Assembly: GCF_051380735.1 (NCBI RefSeq)
Contig: NZ_JBNYXQ010000013.1
Location: 1 to 64,000 of the forward strand
Length of the DNA: 64,000 nucleotides
Source: Janthinobacterium sp051380735
GTDB taxonomy: Bacteria; Pseudomonadota; Gammaproteobacteria; Burkholderiales; Burkholderiaceae_D
Direction of reading: 5' to 3'
Shown here: positions 33,900-42,652 of the stretch, piece after piece
Position numbering within the stretch: position 1 is the first letter of the stretch
Layout of the letters: every line of letters begins with the position of its first letter
Made by a program: the position numbers and the translations under genes
Notes under the pieces: generated by a model
What the model was told of the DNA's origin: nothing
The model's input: only the letters and a program-made list of their open reading frames with translations
The model's database searches: none

Positions 33900-35024
33900 T
33901 CAGGTAGAGCCTTGGGCAAGACCTGTATACACGCGGAAATACCGTCCGCCGAGGTTGGTCAGCACTTCATAGCCGATGGTGTGGGCAAGGGCGGCCACCG
34001 CATCGACCGGATGTTCCGGGCTGATCAGGTCGACCAGTTGGCCTGGTACGACCCGGCCGGCATCGATATTGCTGACGTCGAGCGTGATCGAATCCATGGA
34101 AATGGCGCCCACCTGCGGCACGCGCACACCGTCGATCACCGCCACGCCCTGGTTGCTCATGCTGCGCAGCCAGCCGTCGGCATAACCGACCGATACGGTC
34201 GCCACCACGCACGGGCCGGTGGCCGTATAGCGGCAGCTGTAGCCGACATGGTCGCCGGCATTGATGCTGCGGGTCTGGATTACCTTGCCCTGCAAACGCA
34301 CCACCGATTGCAGCGGATTGGGTTCGCCCGACTGCGGTGTGATGCCGTACAGCGCCGCACCGGGACGCACCAGCTCGAAATGGTAGTCGGGCGACAAAAA
34401 CACGCCCGATGAATTGGCCAGGCTGGCCGGGTAGTGGGGCAGACGCGCGCGGATCTCGAGGAAACGCGCCAGTTGCTGGGCATTGGCCGGGTGATAGCGC
34501 TCGTCGGCGCAGGCCAGGTGGCTCATGATGTACAGCACCTTGATGCCATCGAGAAAATGCGGGTTGGCCAGCCAGCCATCGATTTCCTGCGGCGACATGC
34601 CCATGCGCGACATGCCCGTATCGACCTGCATGATTGCATCCAGTGGGTGGTCGAGCGCGGCGGCATGCGCGCGCCAGCCTGCCACCTGCGGTTCGCTGTT
34701 GAGCACCGGTATCAAACCGTGTTGCGTGAATTCGCCTTCCGTGCCGATTGGCGGGCCATGCAATACAAAAATGGCCGCGTCCGGCGCCACGTGCGGCCGC
34801 AGGCTGATGCCCTCTTCCAGGTGGGCGACAAAAAAGTGCCGGCAGCCTTCCTCATACAGAGCGGCACCAACTTGCGCCGCGCCGAGACCATAGGCATCGG
34901 ACTTGACCACTGCCGAGCAGGCAGCCGGATGGGCCTGTTCGCGCAGCAGACGGTAGTTGGCGCGCACGGCGTCCAGGTCGATGGTCAGGATGGCGCCGCT
35001 ACGCTCTCTTGCAGTCACACTCAT
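33900..35024 (-). CDS. dadX: Alanine racemase, catabolic type
   Basis: A 374-residue PLP enzyme that interconverts L- and D-alanine. The PLP lysine is Lys41 in VVKSDAYGLG. The second catalytic base is the Tyr of GYSCRYTATG, and the C-terminal beta domain contains VGAISMDSITLDV. I chose ATG 35024 because GGAGG lies 7 nt upstream; a GTG at 35028-35030, overlapping the dadA stop, is too close to that site. It is directly downstream of dadA, so it supplies D-alanine for oxidation (dadX role); by sequence alone it could equally be called alr. Confidence 0.93.
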   Translation of the reverse strand: MSVTARERSGAILTIDLDAVRANYRLLREQAHPAACSAVVKSDAYGLGAAQVGAALYEEGCRHFFVAHLEEGISLRPHVAPDAAIFVLHGPPIGTEGEFTQHGLIPVLNSEPQVAGWRAHAAALDHPLDAIMQVDTGMSRMGMSPQEIDGWLANPHFLDGIKVLYIMSHLACADERYHPANAQQLARFLEIRARLPHYPASLANSSGVFLSPDYHFELVRPGAALYGITPQSGEPNPLQSVVRLQGKVIQTRSINAGDHVGYSCRYTATGPCVVATVSVGYADGWLRSMSNQGVAVIDGVRVPQVGAISMDSITLDVSNIDAGRVVPGQLVDLISPEHPVDAVAALAHTIGYEVLTNLGGRYFRVYTGLAQGST

Positions 35025-35026
35025 CG

Positions 35027-36316
35027 TCACGCCTCCGCGTAGTGCAGCTTGCCGCCCTGCTGCGCGCCGGTGTAGCGGCCTACGGACAGGTCATCGGCCT
35101 GGATCGCCGGCTGTTTCGACGACATCAGGTCGGCCAGCAACTGGGCCGAACCGCAGGACATGGTCCAGCCCAGGGTGCCGTGGCCCGTGTTCAGGTACAG
35201 ATTGCGCAGCGGCGTGCGGCCGACGATAGGCGTGCCGTCCGGCGTCATCGGGCGCAGCCCGGTCCAGAAGGTGGCCTCGCTGGTATTGCCGCCGCCGGGA
35301 AACAGGTCGTTGACCACCATTTCCAGGGTTTCACGGCGGCGCGGATTGAGGCGCAGGTCGTAGCCGGCGATCTCGGCCATGCCGCCGACGCGGATGCGGT
35401 CGTCGAAACGCGTCACCGCGATCTTGTAGGTCTCGTCGAGAATGGTCGACACCGGCGCCTTGGCCGCATTGGCGATGGGCACGGTGATCGAATAGCCCTT
35501 CAGCGGATACACGGGTATGCCCAGCAAAGGATGCAGCAATTTGGTCGAATAGGAACCGAGCGCCACCACATAAGCGTCGGCCTCGACTACTTCGCCGCCG
35601 CACTGCACTCCAGCTATATTATCGCCTTGTGTCAACAGCGCGTCGATCGCCACGCCATAGCGGAACTGCACGCCCAGGTTGACGGCCATGTCGGCCAGGC
35701 GCGTGGTAAACAACTGGCAATCGCCGGTTTCATCGTTGGGCAGGCGCAGGCCACCGAACAATTTGTCCTTGACAGCTTCCAGGGCAGGTTCGGCGCGCGA
35801 CAGCTGATCGCGTTGCAACACCTCGAACGGCACGCCGGCGTCGCGCAGCACATCGATATCCTTGGCCGCATCGTTATATTGTTTTTCAGTGCGGAACAGT
35901 TGCATCGTGCCTTGCTGGCGGCCTTCATAGGTGATGCCGGCCTCGGCCCGCAAGACCTTGAAGCAGTCGCGGCTGTACTCGGCCAGGCGCACCATGCGCT
36001 CCTTGTTGACGGCATACGCCTCCGGCGTGCAGTTGCGCAGCATCTGCCACATCCATTTCAGCTGCGACATGCTGCCGTCGAGCGAGATCGACAATGGCGC
36101 GTGGCGCTGCATCATCCATTTCACGGCTTTCAGGGGAATCCCGGGCGCCGCCCAGGGCGAAGCGTAACCGGGAGAAATTTGCCCCGCGTTGGCGAAGCTG
36201 GTTTCCAGTGCCGGACCTGGCTGGCGGTCAATGACGGTCACGTCATGCCCTGCCCGGGCCAGATAGTAAGCACTGGTGACGCCGATAACGCCGCTACCCA
36301 GAATCACGATACGCAT
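35027..36316 (-). CDS. dadA: D-amino acid dehydrogenase, small subunit
   Basis: A 429-residue FAD enzyme that oxidises D-alanine and other D-amino acids to 2-oxo acids and passes electrons to the respiratory chain at the inner membrane. The FAD-binding start is MRIVILGSGVIGVTSAYYLA, and the family pattern FANAGQISPGYASPWAAPG follows. The C-terminal FAD contact is TPDGTPIVGRTPLRNLYLNTGHG. Length is normal for DadA. It is first in the dadA-dadX unit, divergent from an Lrp gene, the same layout as the dad loci of other proteobacteria. Confidence 0.96.
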   Translation of the reverse strand: MRIVILGSGVIGVTSAYYLARAGHDVTVIDRQPGPALETSFANAGQISPGYASPWAAPGIPLKAVKWMMQRHAPLSISLDGSMSQLKWMWQMLRNCTPEAYAVNKERMVRLAEYSRDCFKVLRAEAGITYEGRQQGTMQLFRTEKQYNDAAKDIDVLRDAGVPFEVLQRDQLSRAEPALEAVKDKLFGGLRLPNDETGDCQLFTTRLADMAVNLGVQFRYGVAIDALLTQGDNIAGVQCGGEVVEADAYVVALGSYSTKLLHPLLGIPVYPLKGYSITVPIANAAKAPVSTILDETYKIAVTRFDDRIRVGGMAEIAGYDLRLNPRRRETLEMVVNDLFPGGGNTSEATFWTGLRPMTPDGTPIVGRTPLRNLYLNTGHGTLGWTMSCGSAQLLADLMSSKQPAIQADDLSVGRYTGAQQGGKLHYAEA

Positions 36317-36353
36317 AGTTTCCTCTATTTATTTTAGGGCAGATTGCCAGATT

Positions 36354-36374
36354 TACCGCTATGATATTGGTAAG
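36354..36374. promoter_or_regulatory. Candidate Lrp-type operator between dadA and lrp
   Basis: TTACC-N11-GGTAA, a 5-bp perfect inverted repeat with outer CCA/TGG pairing, centred in the 115-bp divergent gap. AT-rich flanks and the divergent lrp gene make a regulator site plausible. Inferred only. Confidence 0.35.
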
Positions 36375-36431
36375 TGGCCAGCATATGTTCACGTATAAAT
36401 CGAGATATTCAGCAAATAATCATAAAAAGCC

Positions 36432-36932
36432 ATGAGAATTCTTAAAGAGTCGTCACGCGGCCTGGACAAGCTGGACCGGCACATCCTGCGCATCTTGCAA
36501 CAGGACGGACGCATCTCGATGAAAGACCTGGGCGAACAGGTGGGTTTGTCGATCACGCCGTGCATCGAACGGGTCAAGCGCATGGAGCGCGACGGCGTCA
36601 TCACGGGCTACCACGCCAAGGTCAATCCGGCCGCGCTGGGCGCCAAATTGCTGGTCTTTGTCGAGATTACCCTCAACCAGAAGTCGGCCTCGGCCTTCGA
36701 GCAATTTCGCCGCGAAGTGCTGCAGATTCCCGAGGTGCAGGAATGCCACCTGGTATCAGGTGATTTCGACTACCTGATCAAGGCACGCATCCATGAAATG
36801 GCCGAGTACCGCAAGTTGCTGGGCGACATGCTGCTGCAGTTGCCAGGCGCAGCGCAATCGAAAAGCTATGTGGTGATGGAAGAAATCAAGGAAACCCTGG
36901 CAGTGTCGACCGAAGTGCTGCAGGGCCGATAA
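36432..36932 (+). CDS. lrp: Lrp/AsnC-family leucine-responsive regulator
   Basis: A 166-residue regulator with an N-terminal helix-turn-helix (DGRISMKDLGEQVGLSITPCIERVKRME) and a C-terminal RAM ligand domain (LLVFVEITLN, then QECHLVSGDFDYLIKARI). It is clearly closer to Lrp than to other AsnC proteins. Its divergent position to dadA-dadX suggests that it activates alanine catabolism in response to alanine or leucine, as DadR/Lrp proteins do elsewhere. Confidence 0.93.
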   Translation: MRILKESSRGLDKLDRHILRILQQDGRISMKDLGEQVGLSITPCIERVKRMERDGVITGYHAKVNPAALGAKLLVFVEITLNQKSASAFEQFRREVLQIPEVQECHLVSGDFDYLIKARIHEMAEYRKLLGDMLLQLPGAAQSKSYVVMEEIKETLAVSTEVLQGR

Positions 36933-37060
36933 AAGTAGCAAATTGCGCTACCATCGGCATCGCCTCATGCGCCTTTGTATAATCCGGTGGCACATCGTTA
37001 CAAACGCAAGCACACTTGCCTGCGACATCACGCCCGTCCCCTCTGAGATTGGAAGCAGTG

Positions 37061-37429
37061 ATGCGCACCGGGACTACTGCTATGAAACCATTCTTGAAAC
37101 TGGCGTTTCCTTGCCTCGCGGGCCTCGGCATGGCCATGTGCACCGCCAGCGAATACACCGTCAACCGCGCGCCGGCCAACGGCGCCATCTACCAGAACAT
37201 TACCGTCGGCAAGACCACCCGCCTCGACCTCGACGCGGCGCTCGGCAGCGCCACCGTAGTCAGTTTCGACCCGGGCTATGAAGTGTGGGTCTACAAGAAC
37301 CAGTTGCAAGCACCGTCCGCCAGCCGCTACCTGCCCTTGCTGGGCGACAAAGGCACGCGCGAAGTGGCCGTGATGTTCGACCGCGCCGGCGTGGTCAGGA
37401 AATTTCGCATCCACGAGCCAAGGAAATAA
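37061..37429 (+). CDS. Small exported SmpA/OmlA (BamE-like) domain protein
   Basis: A protein of about 122 residues. A hydrophobic leader (FLKLAFPCLAGLGMAM) is followed by a fold pattern like BamE/OmlA: ITVGKTTRLDLDAALG, then VWVYKN and VAVMFDRAGVVRKFRI. It lacks a proper lipobox before its cysteine, unlike BamE. I chose ATG 37061 because GGAAG lies 5 nt upstream; an ATG at 37082 starts nearer the signal but lacks a ribosome site. A TATAAT box is at 36978-36983. It may bind envelope proteins; the function is not known. Confidence 0.72.
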   Translation: MRTGTTAMKPFLKLAFPCLAGLGMAMCTASEYTVNRAPANGAIYQNITVGKTTRLDLDAALGSATVVSFDPGYEVWVYKNQLQAPSASRYLPLLGDKGTREVAVMFDRAGVVRKFRIHEPRK

Positions 37430-37493
37430 GCAAGCGTACGCCTTGACGCCGGCCTCTGCGCTACAGTACGGTTTTTTCTTCCTGTCGCCCCCC

Positions 37494-38369
37494 ATGCAAT
37501 TACCTGGCAACCTTGATCTGGTGACACTGGACAGCCACTGGCGCCACACCAGCCCCTACCCTCCCCTCGGTTTTATCCCCTTTCAAGAAGCCGCGCTTGG
37601 CAATGGCGACAGCTTCGGCCTGTACTGGCCGATCGGCAGCGAAGCGATGGAGCCCATCGTAGTCGAGACCTGGCACGACGAGTGGCGCATCCAGCCGCAC
37701 TTTTCCAGCCTGGCGGCGTTTCTGCATGCCCTCGCGCAGACGGAAGAAGACGACGAGGACGGCGGCTATGTCGACACGCCTGCGCTGGCCGACGATCCCG
37801 CTTCGCCACGCGCAGCTTTCCTGGCAGCCAAGGAGTTGATCGCGCAACAGGATGGTTCGGGCGCCATCGCGCTGCTGGAAGCGGCGCTGGCCATGGTGCC
37901 CGAATATACGGACGCGCGGGTAGCGCTGCACGGCCAGTATGTACGTGCGGGGCGAATCGACGAGGCGGTGAAAGTCGCCATCCAGGCCATCATCTCGCCA
38001 CCATCATTTGGTGGCCCGCCGCTCAAAGCCCTGCACTGGCTGCGCCAGCAAGCGATGCCTGACGCCGTGACGGACCCGATCTGGCGCCATTGCAAACAGC
38101 TGTCGTTCAGCTTTGGCGGCAGCAAGGAAAACGCCGACTATCCGGTACTGGCCGCCGCCATCGATACCTATCTGGAACAGGGCAAGCTGCGCAGCGCTGC
38201 CACCCTGATGCAGACCTATGCTGAACTGATGAGCGCGGAAACCGTGTCTTTCCGGGAACGTTACGGCTTCGATCAGGCAGCCTTCATTGCCCGCCAGATC
38301 GCCGTTGGCGCGCAGTTGGCGCCGGGAGGCCGCGACCCGTCCAGGCTGCAGGCGCCTCAAGCCGGTTGA
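37494..38369 (+). CDS. SMI1/KNR4 (SUKH)-like protein with TPR-type C-terminus
   Basis: A 291-residue cytosolic protein. Residues about 1-80 resemble the SUKH/SMI1-KNR4 fold (LGFIPFQEAALGNGDSFGLY, then PIVVETWHDEW and FSSLAAFLHAL). An acidic linker (TEEDDEDGG) and helical repeats like TPRs (about 105-180, AIALLEAALAMVPEYTDARVAL) follow. SUKH proteins are often immunity proteins to contact-dependent toxins, but no toxin gene is adjacent, so a housekeeping role is as likely. ATG 37494 is chosen over an upstream TTG. It overlaps the convergent GlxA-type gene by 13 bp. Confidence 0.7.
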   Translation: MQLPGNLDLVTLDSHWRHTSPYPPLGFIPFQEAALGNGDSFGLYWPIGSEAMEPIVVETWHDEWRIQPHFSSLAAFLHALAQTEEDDEDGGYVDTPALADDPASPRAAFLAAKELIAQQDGSGAIALLEAALAMVPEYTDARVALHGQYVRAGRIDEAVKVAIQAIISPPSFGGPPLKALHWLRQQAMPDAVTDPIWRHCKQLSFSFGGSKENADYPVLAAAIDTYLEQGKLRSAATLMQTYAELMSAETVSFRERYGFDQAAFIARQIAVGAQLAPGGRDPSRLQAPQAG

Positions 38370-39355
38370 AGCGCACGCGAAGCTTGCTGGCGAAACTGCT
38401 TGCGATAGGCCGATGGCGAGGTCTGCAGGCTGGCGCGGAAATGCTGGCGCAGCGACATAGCCGTGCCGAAACCGGCCTCTTGCGCAACGATATCGATGGC
38501 GACGGCGCTTTTTTCCAGCAGGCCCTGCGCATGCGCCAGGCGCTGGCCCAGCAGCCATTGCTTGAACGAGGTGCCGGTCGCATGGCGGAAGTGCCGGGTA
38601 AAGTTGCGCCGGCTCATGGCAGCCCGTTCCGCCAGCGCGTCGATACTGTGTACCTCACCCAAGTGTGATGCCACGTAAGCGAGTACCTCGGCAAAGCGCC
38701 CTTCGCTGCCTGACACCGGCAGCGGCCGCTCGATAAATTGTGCCTGGCCACCCTGCCGGTGCGGCGCCACCAGCAAGCGGCGCGCCACCTTGTTGGCCAG
38801 CCCGGCGCCAGCGAGCTGGCGCAGCAAATACAAGCAGCAATCGAGCCCGGCGGCCACGCCGGCCGACGTCAGCACGCCGCCATCATCGACATACAGCATT
38901 TCCTGCTCGACCATGACTTGCGGATGGCGCGCCGCCAGGATGGCCGCCATGCCCCAGTGGGTGGCGGCGCGCTTGCCGTCGAGCAGCCCCGCCTGCGCCA
39001 GAGGAAACGCACCCAGGCACAGGCCCACCATGCGCGCGCCGCGCCGGTGGGCGCCCTGCAACGCCATGACCAGAGAATCGGGGGCGGCGCGGCAGTCGTC
39101 GTGCCACGACGGCATAACGACGATATCGGCCATATCCAGCAGCGACAGGTCATGCTCGGGCACGATGGCAAAACCGGCCGCCGTGGGCAGCGGTGCAGCT
39201 GCGGCGGCGCAGACCCTGACCATGAACAGCGGCGCCTCGGCCTCGTCGAGCAGGGCGCCAAACACCAGGCAGGGCACGGACAGATGAAACGGCGTAATGC
39301 CGTCGAAGGCGATCACGGCAACTTCAAGGGGACGGATACGGGGAAGTGTCAGCAT
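38357..39355 (-). CDS. GlxA-type AraC-family regulator with DJ-1/PfpI domain
   Basis: A 332-residue regulator. The N-terminal class-I glutaminase-amidotransferase-like (DJ-1/PfpI) domain has MVGLCLGAFPLAQAGLLDGKRATHW-type features, with the nucleophile-position Cys in GLCLGAF. The C-terminal AraC double helix-turn-helix contains RNFTRHFRHATGTS and DIVAQEAGFGTAMSLRQHF. It is divergent, 95 bp away, from a cysteine-hydrolase gene, the usual pairing in which the regulator controls the enzyme. ATG 39355 is chosen as the start of the first beta strand. Confidence 0.92.
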   Translation of the reverse strand: MLTLPRIRPLEVAVIAFDGITPFHLSVPCLVFGALLDEAEAPLFMVRVCAAAAAPLPTAAGFAIVPEHDLSLLDMADIVVMPSWHDDCRAAPDSLVMALQGAHRRGARMVGLCLGAFPLAQAGLLDGKRAATHWGMAAILAARHPQVMVEQEMLYVDDGGVLTSAGVAAGLDCCLYLLRQLAGAGLANKVARRLLVAPHRQGGQAQFIERPLPVSGSEGRFAEVLAYVASHLGEVHSIDALAERAAMSRRNFTRHFRHATGTSFKQWLLGQRLAHAQGLLEKSAVAIDIVAQEAGFGTAMSLRQHFRASLQTSPSAYRKQFRQQASRALQPA

Positions 39356-39450
39356 GGCCCGATTATATCGTACACGGGCCTTCAGGCCACTGTCACGCCG
39401 CTGCTGCGTGGCCCACAATAAGCGCACTGTTCACCATGAAAGGAAACACC

Positions 39451-40080
39451 ATGTCCGACACCTCCACACCGCGCCGCGCCCTGCTGGTTATCGACGTACA
39501 GAACGAGTACCTCACGGGCCAGTTGCCGATCGAATATCCGCCGGTCGACGTGTCCCTGCCCAATATCATCGCCGCCATGCAGGCCGCCCGCGCCGCCGGC
39601 GTGCCTGTAATCGTGGTGCAGCACGACGCGCCCGAAGGCTCACCCGTATTTGCCAGGGGCAGCGACAACTGGCAGTTGCACCCGCAAGTGGCCGCCATCG
39701 AGGCCGACCACCACATCCATAAAACCATGGGCAGCGCCTTTGTCGGCACCGACTTGCGCGAGTGGCTGGCTGGCAAGAACATCGATACGCTGACCATTGT
39801 TGGCTACATGACGCACAACTGCGACGCGGCCACCATCTACCAGGCATCGCACGATGGCCTCGCAGTGGAATTCCTGGCCGACGCTACCGGTTCCCTGCCA
39901 TACGCCAACGCGGCAGGCAGCGCCAGTGCCGAAGAGATCCACCGCGTCTACAGCACCGTATTCCATTCGAACTTTGCCGCCGTGGCCAGCACGGCCGCCT
40001 GGATAAAAGCAGTCGAACAGGGCCAGCCTCTGGAAAAAGACAATATTTACTTGTCCAGCCAGCGTGCGCGCCACGCTTGA
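39451..40080 (+). CDS. Isochorismatase-family cysteine hydrolase
   Basis: A 209-residue hydrolase with the family triad: Asp15 in LLVIDVQNEY, Lys91 in HIHKTMGSAF and Cys124 in GYMTHNCDAATIY. Relatives hydrolyse amides such as nicotinamide or N-carbamoyl compounds. The exact substrate is not visible. I chose ATG 39451 with AAGGAAA before it; an in-frame ATG five codons earlier lies within that ribosome site. It is divergent from the GlxA-type regulator that probably controls it. Confidence 0.9.
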   Translation: MSDTSTPRRALLVIDVQNEYLTGQLPIEYPPVDVSLPNIIAAMQAARAAGVPVIVVQHDAPEGSPVFARGSDNWQLHPQVAAIEADHHIHKTMGSAFVGTDLREWLAGKNIDTLTIVGYMTHNCDAATIYQASHDGLAVEFLADATGSLPYANAAGSASAEEIHRVYSTVFHSNFAAVASTAAWIKAVEQGQPLEKDNIYLSSQRARHA

Positions 40081-40106
40081 AAACCTGCCGGCGGGTATCA
40101 TGCCAT

Positions 40107-40661
40107 ATGCTCAAATACCTGCTGATTTTTCCCGCTGCCCTGCTGCTTGGGTCAGCGGCCATCGTCGCCGCCGGCCTCGATGACCACATCGCGCCGGCCG
40201 ACATGATCGTGGTGCCCGGCAATACGGTGGCGCCCGACGGCACGCCGAGCCCGCGCCTGAAGGCGCGACTCGATACTGCGCTGAAACAATTCAGGGACAG
40301 GCAAGCGCCGCGTATTTTTGTCAGCGGCGGCACCGGCAAGGAAGGCTTTGACGAAGCGGCTGCCATGGGCAGCTATCTGAAACGCCAGGGAGTGCCGGCG
40401 GCGGCGATTATCGAAGACAAGCAGGGCTGGACCACCGAAGCGACGGCGAGGAATGCCGCCGCCTGGCTGCATGCACACGGCTTGAGCACGGCCTTCGTGG
40501 CCACCCAATATTTCCATGTGCCGCGCTGTCAGTTGGCAATGGAACGGCAAGGCATCACGGTGAGCGGCCATGCACACGCGCCCTATATCGAATGGCGTGA
40601 TCTGTATTCGATACCACGCGAGAGTGTGGCGTATCTGCTGTATTACGTCAGAGGCAAATAA
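40107..40661 (+). CDS. YdcF/DUF218-family envelope protein
   Basis: A 184-residue protein with one N-terminal membrane segment or signal (LLIFPAALLLGSAAIVAAGL). The DUF218 core follows: ADMIVVPGNTV, PRIFVSGGTGKEG, the TTEATARNAAAWL segment and VATQYFHVPRCQLAME. Relatives (YdcF, SanA, ElyC) act in the envelope, some affecting peptidoglycan precursors; the chemistry is unclear. Its stop codon directly abuts the next start, so the two form a unit. Confidence 0.85.
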   Translation: MLKYLLIFPAALLLGSAAIVAAGLDDHIAPADMIVVPGNTVAPDGTPSPRLKARLDTALKQFRDRQAPRIFVSGGTGKEGFDEAAAMGSYLKRQGVPAAAIIEDKQGWTTEATARNAAAWLHAHGLSTAFVATQYFHVPRCQLAMERQGITVSGHAHAPYIEWRDLYSIPRESVAYLLYYVRGK

Positions 40662-41081
40662 ATGGCGCAGGAATTTGATTTGCAACGTTTTGTCGATGCG
40701 CAAAGTCCGGTGTACGAGACGGTGCGCACCGAACTGAAAGCCGGGCACAAGCGCTCGCACTGGATGTGGTTTATCTTTCCGCAAATCGCGGGGCTGGGAC
40801 GCAGCGAAACGGCGCGCCACTATGCGCTGTCGGGCGTGGCCGAGGCAAAGGCCTATGTGGCGCATCCTCTGCTGGGCGGCCGGCTGGAAGAATGCTGCCA
40901 ATTGCTGATGGATGTCGAGCATCGTACGGCCAGCGAGATCTTTGGCTACCCTGACGATGTGAAGCTGCATTCCTCGCTGACCCTGTTTGCGCAGGCCGCG
41001 CCGTACCAGCCCCTGTTCGCAGCCTGCCTGGCGAAGTATTTCAATGGATGGCGCGACTCGTCCACCCTCAAGCTTATGTAA
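40662..41081 (+). CDS. DUF1810-family protein
   Basis: A 139-residue cytosolic protein of the DUF1810 family (recalled pattern): FDLQRFVDAQ near the start, then KRSHWMWFIFPQIAGLG, HYALSG and a helical C-terminus. Family members are small helical proteins of unknown function, often found near calcium- or stress-related genes. The ATG follows the previous stop without a gap. It converges on glpK with no intergenic base. Confidence 0.85.
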   Translation: MAQEFDLQRFVDAQSPVYETVRTELKAGHKRSHWMWFIFPQIAGLGRSETARHYALSGVAEAKAYVAHPLLGGRLEECCQLLMDVEHRTASEIFGYPDDVKLHSSLTLFAQAAPYQPLFAACLAKYFNGWRDSSTLKLM

Positions 41082-42575
41082 TCACTCGCCCCAGTCGCGC
41101 GATCTCTCGACCGCCCTCTGCCATTTGTGCAGCCGCGTCAAGCGCTCGTCTTCGGCCATCTTCGGCTCGAAACGACGCGCCACCCGCCATTGCGAGGCGA
41201 TTTCATCGAGCGAACTCCAGAAACCGACTGCCAGGCCCGCCAGGTAGGCCGCGCCCAGCGCCGTGGTTTCCGTCACTTCAGGACGCACCACCGGCACATT
41301 CAGGATATCGGACTGGAACTGCATCAGCATGTCGTTGCGGGCCGCGCCGCCGTCGACGCGCAACTCACTCAAGGCAATGCCGGCATCATCCTGCATCGCC
41401 GACAGCACGTCGACGTTCTGGTAGGCCACGCCCTCGAGCGCCGCGCGCGCGATATGCGCGCGGCCGGTGCCGCGCGTGATGCCGATCAGGGTGCCGCGCG
41501 CATACGGGTCCCAGTACGGCGCGCCCAGGCCGGCAAAGGCCGGCACGAAGACCAGGCCGCCCGTGTCGGGCACGCTGGTCGCCAGCGCCTCGACTTCGGA
41601 TGAGTGCTTGATAATGCCCAGGCCGTCGCGCATCCATTGCACGGCGGCGCCGGCAATAAAGGCGCTGCCTTCGAGCAGGTAGTCGGTACTGTCCTGGCCG
41701 TCGCCGAGGCGCCAGCCCACCGTGCTCAGCAAGCGGTTCTTCGATGACAGCGGTTTCTTGCCCACGTTCATCAGCATAAAGCAGCCGGTGCCATAGGTAT
41801 TTTTCGCCATGCCCGGTTTCAGACAGGCCTGGCCGAAGGTAGCGGCCTGCTGGTCACCGGCGATGCCGGCGATCGGCAACGGCACGCCGAGCAAATCGGC
41901 ATGCGTATGCGCGGCCACGCCGCTCGACGGCACCACTTGCGGCAGCAAGGAGGCGGGAATATCGAGCAGCGCCAGCAGGTCGGCATCCCATTGCTGGGTA
42001 TGAATATTGAACAGCATGGTGCGCGAGGCATTGCTGGTATCGGTCAGGTGGGCACCACTGAGCTTGTAGATCAGCCAGCTGTCGATGGTGCCGAAGGCCA
42101 GTTCGCCCCGTTCGGCACGTGCGCGCGCGCCGGGCACATTGTCGAGCAGCCATTTTAGCTTGGTGGCGGAGAAATACGCGTCGAGCACCAGCCCGGTTTT
42201 CTGCTGTATCAGTTCGGCCTTGCCTTCGGCCAGCAATTGCTCGCAAAAGCTGGCGTTACGGCGGTCCTGCCAGACAATGGCATTGGCCACCGGCTGGCCC
42301 GTGGCGCGGTCCCACAGCACGGTGGTTTCGCGCTGGTTGGCGACACCGATGGCGGCCACGTCGGTTGCCGCCACGCCGCTGTCGCGCATGACCTGGCGCA
42401 GCACGCTCAGCTGCGAGTCCCAGATCTCGTTTGCGTCGTGTTCTACCCAGCCCGGCTGCGGAAATATCTGGCGAAATTCGCCCTGGGCGCAGGCATGCAG
42501 ATGGCCTGCGTGGTCAAACAGGATGGCGCGCGAACTGGTGGTGCCCTGGTCTAAAGCGAGTATGTATTTAGTCAT
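41082..42575 (-). CDS. glpK: Glycerol kinase
   Basis: A 497-residue FGGY-family kinase that makes glycerol-3-phosphate from glycerol and ATP. The phosphate loop LALDQGTTSSRAILF is at the N-terminus, GWVEHDANEIW and NQRETTVLWDR follow, and the C-terminal ATPase fold has ELRVDGGAARND. Length is normal. It is the last gene of the glp operon, separated from glpV by a 77-bp gap containing a hairpin terminator, so its expression is probably lower than that of the binding protein. No good ribosome site is seen before its ATG. Confidence 0.96.
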   Translation of the reverse strand: MTKYILALDQGTTSSRAILFDHAGHLHACAQGEFRQIFPQPGWVEHDANEIWDSQLSVLRQVMRDSGVAATDVAAIGVANQRETTVLWDRATGQPVANAIVWQDRRNASFCEQLLAEGKAELIQQKTGLVLDAYFSATKLKWLLDNVPGARARAERGELAFGTIDSWLIYKLSGAHLTDTSNASRTMLFNIHTQQWDADLLALLDIPASLLPQVVPSSGVAAHTHADLLGVPLPIAGIAGDQQAATFGQACLKPGMAKNTYGTGCFMLMNVGKKPLSSKNRLLSTVGWRLGDGQDSTDYLLEGSAFIAGAAVQWMRDGLGIIKHSSEVEALATSVPDTGGLVFVPAFAGLGAPYWDPYARGTLIGITRGTGRAHIARAALEGVAYQNVDVLSAMQDDAGIALSELRVDGGAARNDMLMQFQSDILNVPVVRPEVTETTALGAAYLAGLAVGFWSSLDEIASQWRVARRFEPKMAEDERLTRLHKWQRAVERSRDWGE

Positions 42576-42601
42576 TGTCTGCTACTACAAAAAAACCGGT
42601 A

Positions 42602-42634
42602 AAAACAGGCGCAAGCGGTGCTGTGCTCGCGCCC
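42602..42634 (-). terminator. Attenuating hairpin between glpV and glpK
   Basis: On the minus strand: GGCGCGAGC (42626-42634), an 8-nt loop, GCTTGCGCC (42609-42617; 9 bp with one G-T pair), then TG and five T. It probably ends most transcripts after the binding-protein gene and allows read-through to glpK. Confidence 0.65.
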
Positions 42635-42652
42635 TCATGACAGCGCGGCAGT

